From Pseudoflavonifractor intestinihominis (lineage in GTDB: Bacteria; Bacillota; Clostridia; Oscillospirales; Oscillospiraceae), in contig NZ_JBBMFK010000002.1 in assembly GCF_040096055.1 (NCBI RefSeq), positions 143,690 through 207,689 on the forward strand: a stretch of 64,000 nucleotides of DNA, read 5' to 3'. Below, in pieces: positions 14,518 through 23,502 of this stretch. The position numbers and the translations under genes are program-made. The notes below the pieces were generated by a model. That model saw only the letters and a list, made by a program, of their open reading frames with translations. It ran no database searches and was not told the DNA's origin. Position 1 is the stretch's first letter; each line of letters opens with the position of its first letter.

Positions 14518-15099
14518 ATGCGGAACCAGCCAACTGAGGAGCCCAAAGAGGACCTGCGGCAGCGCAGAACCAAAAAGCTCCTCACCGAGGCTCTCCTGGC
14601 TCTGATGGAGGAGCGTCCCTTCAGCGAGATCTCCGTGGTGGACATCTGCCAGCGGGCCATGATCCACCGCACCACCTTTTACGCCCACTTTGAGGACAAA
14701 TACGCCCTCCTCCGCTATGCTGTGGCCCGGCTCTACCGGGCCTTTGAGCCCACTGCCGAGGATCTGCGCACCAACCCCCGGAGCTACCTCCTCTCCGTAT
14801 TCCAGAACGCCCTCTCCTTTGTGCGGGCTCACAAGGGCCTGTACCGCTCCGCCGTGTCCAGCGGGAGCATGGACATTCAGACCCTGGAGGATCTGGTGGC
14901 CGAACAGCTCCTCTCTCGTCTCCCCGCTGATGAGGCCCATCCCGCTCGGGCAGAGATAACCGCCCACTTCTACGCCGGCGGCATTCTCTCCCTTGTCCGG
15001 TGGTGGATAGAGCGGGATACCAATCTCTCTGAGGAGGCCTTACTCCAGCAGATGGACCAGGCGGGGCTGTTCCCCGAACTCTCTTCCCAGAAAGGCTGA
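14518..15099 (+). CDS. TetR-family transcriptional regulator
   Basis: The 193-residue protein has a TetR N-terminal helix-turn-helix (about 12-62: RRTKKLLTEALLALMEERPFSEISVVDICQRAMIHRTTFYAHFEDKYALL). The C-terminal domain resembles the type that pairs with bacterial exporter genes (GLYRSAVSSG ... HFYAGGILSLVRWWIERD). AAAGGAGG lies about 7 bases before the ATG. It is 7 bp from the MMPL transporter gene and presumably controls it and itself. The effector is unknown. Confidence 0.93.
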   Translation: MRNQPTEEPKEDLRQRRTKKLLTEALLALMEERPFSEISVVDICQRAMIHRTTFYAHFEDKYALLRYAVARLYRAFEPTAEDLRTNPRSYLLSVFQNALSFVRAHKGLYRSAVSSGSMDIQTLEDLVAEQLLSRLPADEAHPARAEITAHFYAGGILSLVRWWIERDTNLSEEALLQQMDQAGLFPELSSQKG

Positions 15100-15106
15100 T
15101 CTTCTT

Positions 15107-17554
15107 ATGTCCAGCGAGAAAAAAACCGTCAGTACCATGGATAAAATCGCGGGCTTCATTGTCGACAAGCGAAAGGCCTTCTATCTGGTCTTTCTGGCGG
15201 CAGTGATCTTCTGCGGCGCATCCATCAACAAGGTGGTCATCAACAACGACATCACCTCCTACCTCCCCGCCGACACGGAGACCCGCCGGGGCCTCACCCT
15301 GATGGATGAGGAGTTCACCACCCTGGCCTCCGCCAACGTGATGGTCTCCAACATCACCTACGACCATGCCTGTCAGCTCTCCGACCAGCTGTCCCGGATC
15401 GAAGGCGTGGACTCTGTCACCTTTGACGACAGCGAGGACCACTACAGAGACGCCTCCGCCCTCTTCAACGTCAGCTTTGACGGCGAGGACGGCGCCCCTG
15501 CCGTCACCCAGGCCACCCAGGCGGTCCAGGACGCCCTGGCGGGCTACGACAGCTACATCACCACCAGCGCCGGACAGTATGACTCCGCCACCCTGATGAA
15601 GGAGATGAGCTACATCCTGCTCATCGCGGCGGTGGTCATTGTGGCGGTGCTGCTCTTCACCTCCAAGAGCTACCTGGAGGTGGTGGTGTTCCTGATCGTA
15701 TTCGTAGTCTCCGCCATTCTGAACATGGGCACCAACTACTGGTTCGGCTCCATCTCCTTTATCACCAACGCCATCGCCGTGGTGCTCCAGCTGGCTCTGG
15801 CCATCGACTACGCCATCATCTTCTGTCACCGGTACATGGAGGAGCGGGACAACGGCCTGAGCGCCCGGGACGCCGACGTGACCGCCCTGTCCAAGGCCAT
15901 TGTGGAGATCTCCTCCTCCAGCCTGACCACCATCTCCGGCCTGGTGGCCCTGATGCTGATGCAGCTGAGAATCGGCCTGGACATGGGACTGGTGCTCTCC
16001 AAGGGCATTATCTGCTCCATGCTCACCGTGTTCCTGCTGATGCCCGGCCTGCTGATGCTCTTCAACCGGGGCATCGAGCGCACCCGGCACAAGAACTTCG
16101 TGCCCCGCATCTCTCTGTGGGGCAAGGCCGTGGTCAAGACCCGGTTCGTGCTCCCCGTTATCTTCGCCGTGATCGTGGTATGCGGCATTTACTGCTCCAA
16201 CCGCTGCGACTACGTCTTCTCCACCAACTCCACCAACTCGGGCAACAAGCCCGCCTACCGCATCGCCATGGACAAGATGGACGAGACTTTCGGCTACAAC
16301 AACACCATCGCCGTGCTGGTCCCCCGGGGAGACTACGACAGGGAGGGCGCGGTGCTCCGCCGGATCCAGGCTCTGCCCGGGGTCAAGAGCGCCCTGGGCC
16401 TGGCCAACATCGAGGTGGAAGAGGGCCGGATGCTCACCGACAAGACCAGTCCCCGCCAATTCGCCGAGCTGGCCGGGGTGGACATCGAGCTGGCCCGGCT
16501 GCTCTACCAGGCCTACGGCCTGAGCGTGGAGGAGTACGGCGCCATCTTCCAGGACCCGGACAGCTACTCCGTGCCCCTGCTGGACGTGTTCCAGTTCCTG
16601 CTGGAGCAGAAGGACAAGGGCGTGGTCAATCTGAGCGGCGACCAGGCCGCCAAGGTGGAGGAGCTACAGGACACCCTGGACGCCGGACTCAGCCAGCTCC
16701 AGGGCGAGCACTGGAGCCGGCTGGTGTTCACCGCCGACCTACCCGAGGAGAGCGAGGAGACCTACGCCCTTCTGGACCAGATGCGCTCCATCGCCGCCGA
16801 GTACTACGGGGATAACGTGGTGCTGGTGGGCAACTCCACCAACGCCCGGGATCTGTCCGACTCCTTCTCCGGCGACAATATGAAGATCAGCGTGCTCACC
16901 GTGCTGTTCGTCATGGTCATCCTGCTCTTCACCTTTAAATCCGCCGGATTGCCCGTCCTGCTGGTGCTCACCATCCAGGGCTCCATCTGGATCAACTTCT
17001 CCTTCCCTTACCTGACCCACACCAACCTGTTCTTCCTGTCCTACCTGATCGTCAGCGCCATCCAGATGGGCGCCACCATCGACTACGCCATCGTCATCAC
17101 CAACCGCTACCTGGAGCTCAAGCAGTTCATGGGACGGCGGGAGGCGGTGATCGAATCCCTCAACCAGAGCTTCCCCACCGTGTTCACCTCGGGCACCATC
17201 ATGACGGTGGCCGGGTTCCTCATCGGCAAGCTCTCCACCGACTCCATCATCAGCTCCATCGGCACCACCCTGGGCCGGGGTACCCTGACCTCCATCATCC
17301 TGGTCATGACCGTGCTGCCCCAGTTCCTGCTGCTGGGCGACGCCCTCATCGAGCGTACCGCCATCACCCTGACCCGCAACCGGAAGCAGCGCTTCAACAA
17401 CGGCGTGGTCCGGCTGGACGGCCACATCCGGGGCCACGTGTCCGGCTTTGTGGACGGCGAGATCAAGGGCGTCATCCGTGGCAGCGTGGACGCGCTGATC
17501 GAGAGCAAATACCAGGAAAGAGAGGTGTACGACGATGAGACGGAACACCAGTAA
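15107..17554 (+). CDS. MMPL/RND-family transporter
   Basis: The 815-residue membrane protein has two repeats. Each has one helix (about 17-40 and 345-365), an extracellular domain, and a bundle of five helices (about 165-320 and 595-750). ALAIDYAIIFCHRYMEE and GATIDYAIVITNRYLELK are the paired transmembrane motifs with the acidic residue used for proton coupling in RND/MMPL pumps. Family role: exports lipids, surface polymers or hydrophobic compounds. It starts 7 bp after the TetR gene, and its last 20 bp overlap the start of the GLUG protein, indicating coupled translation. The substrate cannot be deduced. Confidence 0.9.
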   Translation: MSSEKKTVSTMDKIAGFIVDKRKAFYLVFLAAVIFCGASINKVVINNDITSYLPADTETRRGLTLMDEEFTTLASANVMVSNITYDHACQLSDQLSRIEGVDSVTFDDSEDHYRDASALFNVSFDGEDGAPAVTQATQAVQDALAGYDSYITTSAGQYDSATLMKEMSYILLIAAVVIVAVLLFTSKSYLEVVVFLIVFVVSAILNMGTNYWFGSISFITNAIAVVLQLALAIDYAIIFCHRYMEERDNGLSARDADVTALSKAIVEISSSSLTTISGLVALMLMQLRIGLDMGLVLSKGIICSMLTVFLLMPGLLMLFNRGIERTRHKNFVPRISLWGKAVVKTRFVLPVIFAVIVVCGIYCSNRCDYVFSTNSTNSGNKPAYRIAMDKMDETFGYNNTIAVLVPRGDYDREGAVLRRIQALPGVKSALGLANIEVEEGRMLTDKTSPRQFAELAGVDIELARLLYQAYGLSVEEYGAIFQDPDSYSVPLLDVFQFLLEQKDKGVVNLSGDQAAKVEELQDTLDAGLSQLQGEHWSRLVFTADLPEESEETYALLDQMRSIAAEYYGDNVVLVGNSTNARDLSDSFSGDNMKISVLTVLFVMVILLFTFKSAGLPVLLVLTIQGSIWINFSFPYLTHTNLFFLSYLIVSAIQMGATIDYAIVITNRYLELKQFMGRREAVIESLNQSFPTVFTSGTIMTVAGFLIGKLSTDSIISSIGTTLGRGTLTSIILVMTVLPQFLLLGDALIERTAITLTRNRKQRFNNGVVRLDGHIRGHVSGFVDGEIKGVIRGSVDALIESKYQEREVYDDETEHQ

Positions 17555-20500
17555 ACGCATCGGGGCCCTGGCCGCCGCTCTGGCGCTGTGCCTGGGACTG
17601 CTGTCCCCCGCCGTACCGACCGCCCGGGCCGCGGAAAACAGCCCCAAGACCCTCTACATCTCCACCGCCGCCGAGCTGGCCCTTCTGTCCAGAGACTGCA
17701 CCCTGGACGCCTACTCCCGGAACCTGACCGTGGTGCTCACCGCGGACATCGACCTCTCCGGCGTTGATTTTGCCCCCATCCCTGTGTTCTGCGGCGATTT
17801 CAACGGTGCGGGGCACACTGTCAGTGGTTTTTCCTTTACAGCAAAAGGCTCGGACCAGGGCTTCATCCGCTACCTCCAGGCCGGGGCCGTGGTGCGGGAC
17901 CTGACGGTGGAGGGCACCCTCACCCCCGGCGGCAGCAAGTCCGGGCTGGGCCTCATCGCCGGGGAAAACAGCGGCACCATCTCCGGCTGCACCGTCTCCG
18001 GTACTGTGACAGGCGACGAGGACGTGGGCGGTATTGCCGGCCGCAACACGGTCACCGGCCTGATCTCCGGCTGCGTCAGCCAGGCGGCGGTGACCGGGGA
18101 ACTCCACACCGGCGGCATCGCAGGCTCCAACCAGGGCGTCATCGACGCCTGTATCGGTCAGGGCCAGGTCAACACCGCCGCAAACGAGAACGCCATGGAC
18201 ACCGGCGGCATCGCCGGATACTCCTCCGGCACCATCACCGGCTGCACCAACCACGCCGACGTGGGCTACCAGCACACGGGGTACAACACCGGCGGCATCG
18301 CGGGCCGCCAGAAGGGCGTCATTGAGAACTGCCGGAACCACGGCGTGATCCAGGGCCGGAAGGACATCGGCGGCATTGTGGGCCAGTTCGAGCCGGACAC
18401 CAATCTGATCTACGGAGAAGACCCCACTCAGGCCCTCTCCGACGCCCTGGGCGGACTGACGCCCCTCCTCTCCCAGCTGACCGCCCAGGTCTCCGGCGCG
18501 GGCAGCAGCATTACAGAGGAGGTCTCCGCCATCAACACCGCCCTGGGCTCCATCACCGACACCGCCCACACCAGCGGCACCCAGGGCGCCGACCACGCCA
18601 AGGCCGCCCTGGACACCATCTACCGGGAGGCCCAGAACATCAACAGCGCCCTGGGCAACCTGATCGGGGAGGCGGACAGTTTCCGCGCCGACGCCCACAA
18701 CGCCCTGACCGGCATGGACACCGCCCTCTCCGACCTGCGCAAGGCTGTGAACTCCGGCATTACCAGCGGAGACGACCAGCTGGACACCACCCAGAGCCTG
18801 CTCTCTTTCTATCTGGATGCCATCGAGCGGGACCTGTCCACCCTCCGAAAGGAGCTGGACAGCCTGTCCGCCTCCCTGGAAAAGCTGCGGCAGTTCCAGC
18901 AGCGGCTCAATGAGATATCTGCCGACAGCGCCATGGGCCCCATCGAAAAGCTGGCTGCCATCCATGATGCGGTGGCGCTGCTCAACGGCTTCGACCTGGC
19001 CTCTCCCATCTCCGGCATCAGCGGCGCGCTGGAGGACCTCTTCATCCAGGCGGGCTTCATCCGGGACAGACTGGAGCAGACCGAGGGCAGCCTCTCCGAT
19101 CTGGGAGATCAGGTCTACAAGCAGGTCAACAAGGCCCTGGACGACCTGAAGACCGCCTCCACCACCCTGGAAAACAGGTTCAACGACTTCTCCGCCGGGG
19201 CTGCGGACCGCCTGTCCGCCGTCAACAGCGCGGTCAACGTTATCGAGGACACGCTGAGTGTGTGGTATGACCAGACCGACACCGGCGGCCGGGCCGCCTT
19301 TGACAGCATCGACGCCCAGCTGGACACCATCAACACCCATGTATCCGCTCTGAACGACCAGTTCTCCGCCTCCAACGCCTCCATCACCGCCACCACCAAC
19401 GCCATCATCGCCCAACTGGACGCGGTGCGGCTGGCCGCCTCCGGGCTGAAGGAGACCCCCACCAAGACCGTTGACGACGTGTCCGACAGCGAGGAGGATG
19501 TCAGCGGCAGCGGACGGGTGGTGTCCTGCGGCAACGACGCCGCCGTCAGCGGCGACGCCAATGTGGGCGGCATTGCGGGCATCATGGCCCTGGAGCTGGA
19601 CCCGGACCCGGAGGAGGACCTGGATCTGGACGCCGGGAAGCTGCTGGTGGACACCACAGCGGTCATCCGGGCCACAGTGCTGGACTGCCGCAACGACGGC
19701 GCCGTCACTGCCAAGAATGACTGTGCAGGCGGCATCACGGGCCGGGGCGACCTAGGCGCGGTGCTGGACTGCCAGAGCTACGGCGCTGTGGAGACCACAG
19801 GCGGCAACCTGTGCGGCGGCATCGCGGGCCAGGCCCGCATCCCCGTCCGCCGGTGCTATGCCCTGTGCGATCTCACCGGCCACGACGACATGGGCGGCAT
19901 CGTGGGCGCAGGCCGGGACGTGGAGGAGTGCCGCGCCATGGTGCGCATCGACAGCGACGGCGAGCGCACCGGCGCCATCGCCGGCGGTATTGACGGCACG
20001 GCCCGGGACAACTTCTTTGTCCGGGAGTCCCTGGGCGGCATCGACGGCGTGGACTATGAGGGCGAGGCCGTCTCCCTGCCCTATGAGGAATTCATCGCCC
20101 TGGAGGGCATGCCGGAGGAGTTCCACACCCTTCAGGTCACCTTTGAGGCCGACGGCCAGGTGCTCAAGACCATCACCGTGGAGTATGGCGGCAGCGTCAG
20201 CACCGGCCAGTTCCCGGCGCTGCCCGAGCGTGAGGGCTGCTCCGCCGCCTGGGAGGATGCCGACACCGAAAACATCCTCCGCAGCACCGTCATCCACGCG
20301 GTCTATACCCCCCTGGTCTCCACCATCTCCACCGGAGAGGCCCAGCCCGTCCTGCTGGCCGAGGGCAGCTTTGCCCCCGACGCGTCCATCACCACTCAGG
20401 ACTGGACGCCCAATACCGCCGTCCCCCAGGGCTATCAGGTGTCGGCCGGTTATGACTACCAGATCCAAGGCATCGCCGGCGACAGCGGCAGTCTCACCCT

Positions 20501-20765
20501 GCGGCTCCGCTGCGGCGAGAAGGACCGGGTCGCCCTCCTCCAGGACGGCAGGCTGGTGCAGGTGGACGGCAGGCGGGACGGCAGCTATCTGGTGTTCTCC
20601 GCCCCCGCCTCCGGCCAGGTGGCGGTCCTCTCCCCCACCACCCCTGTGTCCCTCATCGTCTCCTGTGCGGCGGGAGGCGCGGCAGTCCTGCTGGTACTCC
20701 TGCTGCTCCTGCTCAGACGGCGGGGCTGCAAAAAAGCCGCTGCCCAGTCTGAAAACGCTACTTAA
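17535..20765 (+). CDS. Exported GLUG-repeat/coiled-coil membrane-anchored protein
   Basis: The 1076-residue protein has a signal peptide (LAAALALCLGLLSPAVPTARA, cleavage near residue 33). A first block of GLUG-type repeats follows (about 85-290, repeated GGIAG-x-N/S-x-G-x-I-x-x-C units). Residues about 295-650 are a long helical, heptad-like region (TLRKELDSLSASLEKLRQF, LGDQVYKQVNKALDDLKTA). A second GLUG block follows (about 675-830). The C-terminus has one membrane helix (about 1035-1057) and a short basic tail. The helical segment interrupts the repeat domain, suggesting a stalk inserted in a beta-helix head. Overlap with the MMPL gene implies a joint role, perhaps as an extracellular accessory. 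Function unknown. Confidence 0.82.
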   Translation: MRRNTSKRIGALAAALALCLGLLSPAVPTARAAENSPKTLYISTAAELALLSRDCTLDAYSRNLTVVLTADIDLSGVDFAPIPVFCGDFNGAGHTVSGFSFTAKGSDQGFIRYLQAGAVVRDLTVEGTLTPGGSKSGLGLIAGENSGTISGCTVSGTVTGDEDVGGIAGRNTVTGLISGCVSQAAVTGELHTGGIAGSNQGVIDACIGQGQVNTAANENAMDTGGIAGYSSGTITGCTNHADVGYQHTGYNTGGIAGRQKGVIENCRNHGVIQGRKDIGGIVGQFEPDTNLIYGEDPTQALSDALGGLTPLLSQLTAQVSGAGSSITEEVSAINTALGSITDTAHTSGTQGADHAKAALDTIYREAQNINSALGNLIGEADSFRADAHNALTGMDTALSDLRKAVNSGITSGDDQLDTTQSLLSFYLDAIERDLSTLRKELDSLSASLEKLRQFQQRLNEISADSAMGPIEKLAAIHDAVALLNGFDLASPISGISGALEDLFIQAGFIRDRLEQTEGSLSDLGDQVYKQVNKALDDLKTASTTLENRFNDFSAGAADRLSAVNSAVNVIEDTLSVWYDQTDTGGRAAFDSIDAQLDTINTHVSALNDQFSASNASITATTNAIIAQLDAVRLAASGLKETPTKTVDDVSDSEEDVSGSGRVVSCGNDAAVSGDANVGGIAGIMALELDPDPEEDLDLDAGKLLVDTTAVIRATVLDCRNDGAVTAKNDCAGGITGRGDLGAVLDCQSYGAVETTGGNLCGGIAGQARIPVRRCYALCDLTGHDDMGGIVGAGRDVEECRAMVRIDSDGERTGAIAGGIDGTARDNFFVRESLGGIDGVDYEGEAVSLPYEEFIALEGMPEEFHTLQVTFEADGQVLKTITVEYGGSVSTGQFPALPEREGCSAAWEDADTENILRSTVIHAVYTPLVSTISTGEAQPVLLAEGSFAPDASITTQDWTPNTAVPQGYQVSAGYDYQIQGIAGDSGSLTLRLRCGEKDRVALLQDGRLVQVDGRRDGSYLVFSAPASGQVAVLSPTTPVSLIVSCAAGGAAVLLVLLLLLLRRRGCKKAAAQSENAT

Positions 20766-20774
20766 TTCCTGTTT

Positions 20775-20814
20775 AAGTCCGCGGTGTCTCCTCCCAGACA
20801 CCGCGGACTTTTTT
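20775..20814 (+). terminator. Terminator after the GLUG protein
   Basis: Perfect 15-bp stem AAGTCCGCGGTGTCT (20775-20789) / AGACACCGCGGACTT (20796-20810), 6-base loop, six T. Confidence 0.95.
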
Positions 20815-20834
20815 AAAAAATTTTCGCTTCCCTC

Positions 20835-20862
20835 TTGACATTCCTATGCCCGCGAATATAAT
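20835..20862 (+). promoter_or_regulatory. Promoter of the metal-resistance operon
   Basis: Perfect TTGACA (20835-20840) and TATAAT (20857-20862), 16-bp spacer. An imperfect dyad immediately downstream can serve as operator. Confidence 0.9.
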
Positions 20863-20863
20863 A

Positions 20864-20887
20864 ACATATGAATAATAGCTCATTTGT
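20864..20887 (+). promoter_or_regulatory. Candidate SmtB/CzrA-type operator
   Basis: ACATATGA (20864-20871) and TCATTTGT (20880-20887) are inverted with one mismatch over 8 bp and an 8-bp spacer. They resemble the ATATGAA-type dyads used by ArsR/SmtB metal sensors and cover the likely transcription start. Confidence 0.6.
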
Positions 20888-20903
20888 TTTTAGGAGGGAT
20901 TCC

Positions 20904-21266
20904 ATGGACGAGCAAACCGCCATCGAGCGCTGCGACTATATCCACGCCCACGAGGACATCATCGCCAAGGTCAACGAGAACATGCCCGACGAGGAGATCC
21001 TCTACGACCTGGCTGAGCTCTTCAAAATCTTCGGCGACTCCACCCGCATCAAGATCCTCTACGTGCTCTTTGAGTCGGAGATGTGCGTGTGTGACATCGC
21101 CCAGCTGCTCAACATGACCCAGTCGGCCATCTCCCATCAGCTGCGGGCCCTGAAGCAGAGCAAACTGGTCAAGTACCGCCGGGAGGGCAAGACCGTGTTC
21201 TACTCCCTGGCCGACGACCACGTCCGCTCCATTCTGGACCAGGGCATGGAGCACGTGGCCGAGTGA
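20904..21266 (+). CDS. ArsR/SmtB-family metal-sensing repressor
   Basis: The 120-residue winged-helix protein keeps both known metal-site patterns. The alpha3 motif EMCVCD has Cys61 and Cys63, with an N-terminal Cys10 that could complete a CadC-like thiolate site. The alpha5 motif has Asp104, His106, His117 and Glu120, as in zinc-sensing SmtB. The recognition helix is MTQSAISHQLRAL. An upstream ATG is in frame, but AGGAGGG directly before 20904 decides the start. It precedes an HMA protein and a P-type ATPase and probably represses both until Zn, Cd or Pb binds. Confidence 0.92.
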   Translation: MDEQTAIERCDYIHAHEDIIAKVNENMPDEEILYDLAELFKIFGDSTRIKILYVLFESEMCVCDIAQLLNMTQSAISHQLRALKQSKLVKYRREGKTVFYSLADDHVRSILDQGMEHVAE

Positions 21267-21327
21267 GCCGCCTTCCCTGCCCACCCCTACCCCGATAACA
21301 ACAGAGATTTGGAAAGGAGTTTTCCCC

Positions 21328-21546
21328 ATGAAGAAGCGCTACAAAATGGTGGACCTGGACTGCGCCAACTGCGCCGCCAAAATGGAGGACGCCATCCGCA
21401 AAATCGACGGCGTCCACGATGCGTCCGTCAGCTTCCTCACCCAGAAGCTGACCATTGACGCCGACGAGAGCCGCCTGGACGACATCATGGCCCAGGTGGT
21501 CAAGACCTGCAAGCGGGTGGAGCCCGACTGTACCATTGTCCTCTGA
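21328..21546 (+). CDS. HMA-domain metallochaperone
   Basis: The 72-residue protein is a single heavy-metal-associated ferredoxin-like fold with the metal site DCANC (Cys12, Cys15). It ends after the normal fold length. GAAAGGAG is upstream. It probably hands metal to the ATPase encoded 61 bp downstream, which lacks its own N-terminal HMA domain. The split arrangement suggests that the soluble domain acts in trans. Confidence 0.88.
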   Translation: MKKRYKMVDLDCANCAAKMEDAIRKIDGVHDASVSFLTQKLTIDADESRLDDIMAQVVKTCKRVEPDCTIVL

Positions 21547-21607
21547 TTGATTACGGGTGGCGCCCGAATCCGCCCGGAGCCGGAAGCTCCGTCTCTCAGG
21601 AGGCACT

Positions 21608-23458
21608 ATGAACAAGAAACAGAAGCGGATGCTCTTCCGCATCCTTCTCAGCGCGGCCCTGCTGCTGGCCGCGGTTCTCCTCCCCCTCGGCAATCTCCCC
21701 CTGCTGCGCCTGGCTGTATTCCTGGTCCCCTACGGGGTCATCGGCTGGGACGTGCTGTGGCGGGCCATCCGCAACATCGCCCACGGCCAGGTCTTTGACG
21801 AGAACTTCCTCATGGCCCTGGCCACGGTGGGCGCCTTTTTCACCGGCGAATTCCCCGAGGCCGTGTTCGTCATGCTCTTCTACCAGGTGGGCGAGCTGTT
21901 CCAGAGCTGCGCCGTGGACAAATCCCGCAAATCCATCTCCCAGCTGATGGACATCCGGCCCGACTACGCCAACGTGGAGCGGGACGGCCAGCTGGTCCAG
22001 GAGGACCCGGAGGACGTGGCCGTCGGCGACGTGATCGTCATCAAGCCCGGCGAGCGGGTGCCCCTGGACGGCGTGGTGCTGGAGGGCTCCTCCACCATCA
22101 ACACCTCCGCCCTCACCGGCGAATCCCTTCCCCGGGACGCGGAGCCCGGCAGCGACGTCATCAGCGGCTGCGTCAACCTGACCGGCCTGCTGCGGGTACA
22201 GGTCACCAAGGCCTTTGAGGAGTCCACGGTGGCCAGGATCCTGGACCTGGTGGAGAACTCCAGCAGCAAGAAGGCCAAGGCCGAGCACTTCATCACCAAG
22301 TTTGCCCGGATCTACACCCCCGCCGTGGTCATCGGCGCGGCCCTGCTGGCCCTGCTCCTCCCCTTCCTCATCCATGTCACTTGGGCGGAGAGCATCCACC
22401 GGGCCCTTATCTTCCTGGTCATCTCCTGCCCCTGCGCCCTGGTCATCTCGGTGCCCCTCTCCTTCTTCGGCGGCATCGGCGGCGCGTCCCGGCAGGGCAT
22501 CCTGGTCAAGGGCGGCAACTATCTGGAGGCCCTGGCCAACACCGAGGCCGTGGTCTTTGACAAGACCGGCACCCTGACCCAGGGCGTATTCAACGTCACC
22601 GCCATCCACCCCGACCAGTGCTCCGAGCGGCACCTGCTGGAGCTGGCCGCCCTGGCCGAGTCCTACTCCGACCACCCCATCTCCCGCTCCCTCCGGGAGG
22701 CCTGGGGCATGGAGCTGGACCGGAGCCGGGTATCCGGCGTGGAGGAGCGCTCGGGCAAGGGCGTGTGCGCCCAGGTGGACGGCGTGCCCGTCTGGGTGGG
22801 CAACGGCAAGCTGATGGACGAGATCGGCGTCACCTGGCACCCCTGCCACAAGGTGGGCACCACGGTCCACGTGGCCTCCCAGGGCGCCTATCTGGGCCAT
22901 ATCGTCATCTCCGACCAGGTGAAGCCGGACGCCGCCCAGGCCATCCGGGACCTGAAGGCCGCCGGAGTACGCAAGACCGTCATGCTCACCGGCGACACCG
23001 CCGCCGTGGGCGAGGCGGTGGCCGCCGAGCTGGGCCTGGACGAGGTCCACGCCCAGCTGCTCCCGGCAGACAAGGTGGACCGGGTGGAGGCCCTGCTGAA
23101 GGAGAAGAGCGCCAAGGGCACCCTGGCCTTTGTGGGCGACGGCATCAACGACGCCCCCGTCCTCTCCCGGGCCGACGTGGGCATCGCCATGGGCGCTCTG
23201 GGCTCCGACGCCGCCATCGAGGCCGCCGACGTGGTGCTCATGGACGACAAGCCCTCCAAGATCGCCGTGGCCATCCGCATCGCCCGCAGGACCCGCCGCA
23301 TCGTGCTCCAGAACATCGTCTTCGCCCTGGCCGTCAAGCTGCTGGTGCTGCTTCTGGGCGCCACCGGAGACGCCACCATGTGGGAGGCCGTCTTTGCCGA
23401 TGTGGGCGTGTCCGTCATCGCCATCCTCAACGCCACAAGGGCGCTGAAGGTCAAATAA
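21608..23458 (+). CDS. P1B-type heavy-metal-translocating ATPase (Zn/Cd/Pb class)
   Basis: The 616-residue protein has an actuator motif ALTGES, a transmembrane metal site SCPCAL (Cys274-Pro-Cys276), the phosphorylation motif DKTGTLT (Asp318) and the hinge GDGINDAP (about 511-518). The CPC motif and operon context point to export of Zn, Cd or Pb. The protein starts at MNKKQKRMLF; AGGAGG about 6 bases before 21608 supports this over an upstream in-frame ATG. No N-terminal HMA domain is present; the separate 72-residue protein supplies it. The operon ends at a strong terminator. Confidence 0.94.
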   Translation: MNKKQKRMLFRILLSAALLLAAVLLPLGNLPLLRLAVFLVPYGVIGWDVLWRAIRNIAHGQVFDENFLMALATVGAFFTGEFPEAVFVMLFYQVGELFQSCAVDKSRKSISQLMDIRPDYANVERDGQLVQEDPEDVAVGDVIVIKPGERVPLDGVVLEGSSTINTSALTGESLPRDAEPGSDVISGCVNLTGLLRVQVTKAFEESTVARILDLVENSSSKKAKAEHFITKFARIYTPAVVIGAALLALLLPFLIHVTWAESIHRALIFLVISCPCALVISVPLSFFGGIGGASRQGILVKGGNYLEALANTEAVVFDKTGTLTQGVFNVTAIHPDQCSERHLLELAALAESYSDHPISRSLREAWGMELDRSRVSGVEERSGKGVCAQVDGVPVWVGNGKLMDEIGVTWHPCHKVGTTVHVASQGAYLGHIVISDQVKPDAAQAIRDLKAAGVRKTVMLTGDTAAVGEAVAAELGLDEVHAQLLPADKVDRVEALLKEKSAKGTLAFVGDGINDAPVLSRADVGIAMGALGSDAAIEAADVVLMDDKPSKIAVAIRIARRTRRIVLQNIVFALAVKLLVLLLGATGDATMWEAVFADVGVSVIAILNATRALKVK

Positions 23459-23460
23459 CA

Positions 23461-23502
23461 AAAGTGGTCCCGCCGGAAGCTCCGGCGGGACCACTTTTTA
23501 CA
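23461..23502 (+). terminator. Bidirectional terminator between the ATPase and ftsK
   Basis: Perfect 17-bp stem AAAGTGGTCCCGCCGGA (23461-23477) / TCCGGCGGGACCACTTT (23481-23497), 3-base loop, T-runs on both sides. It serves the plus-strand ATPase and the convergent ftsK. Confidence 0.95.
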
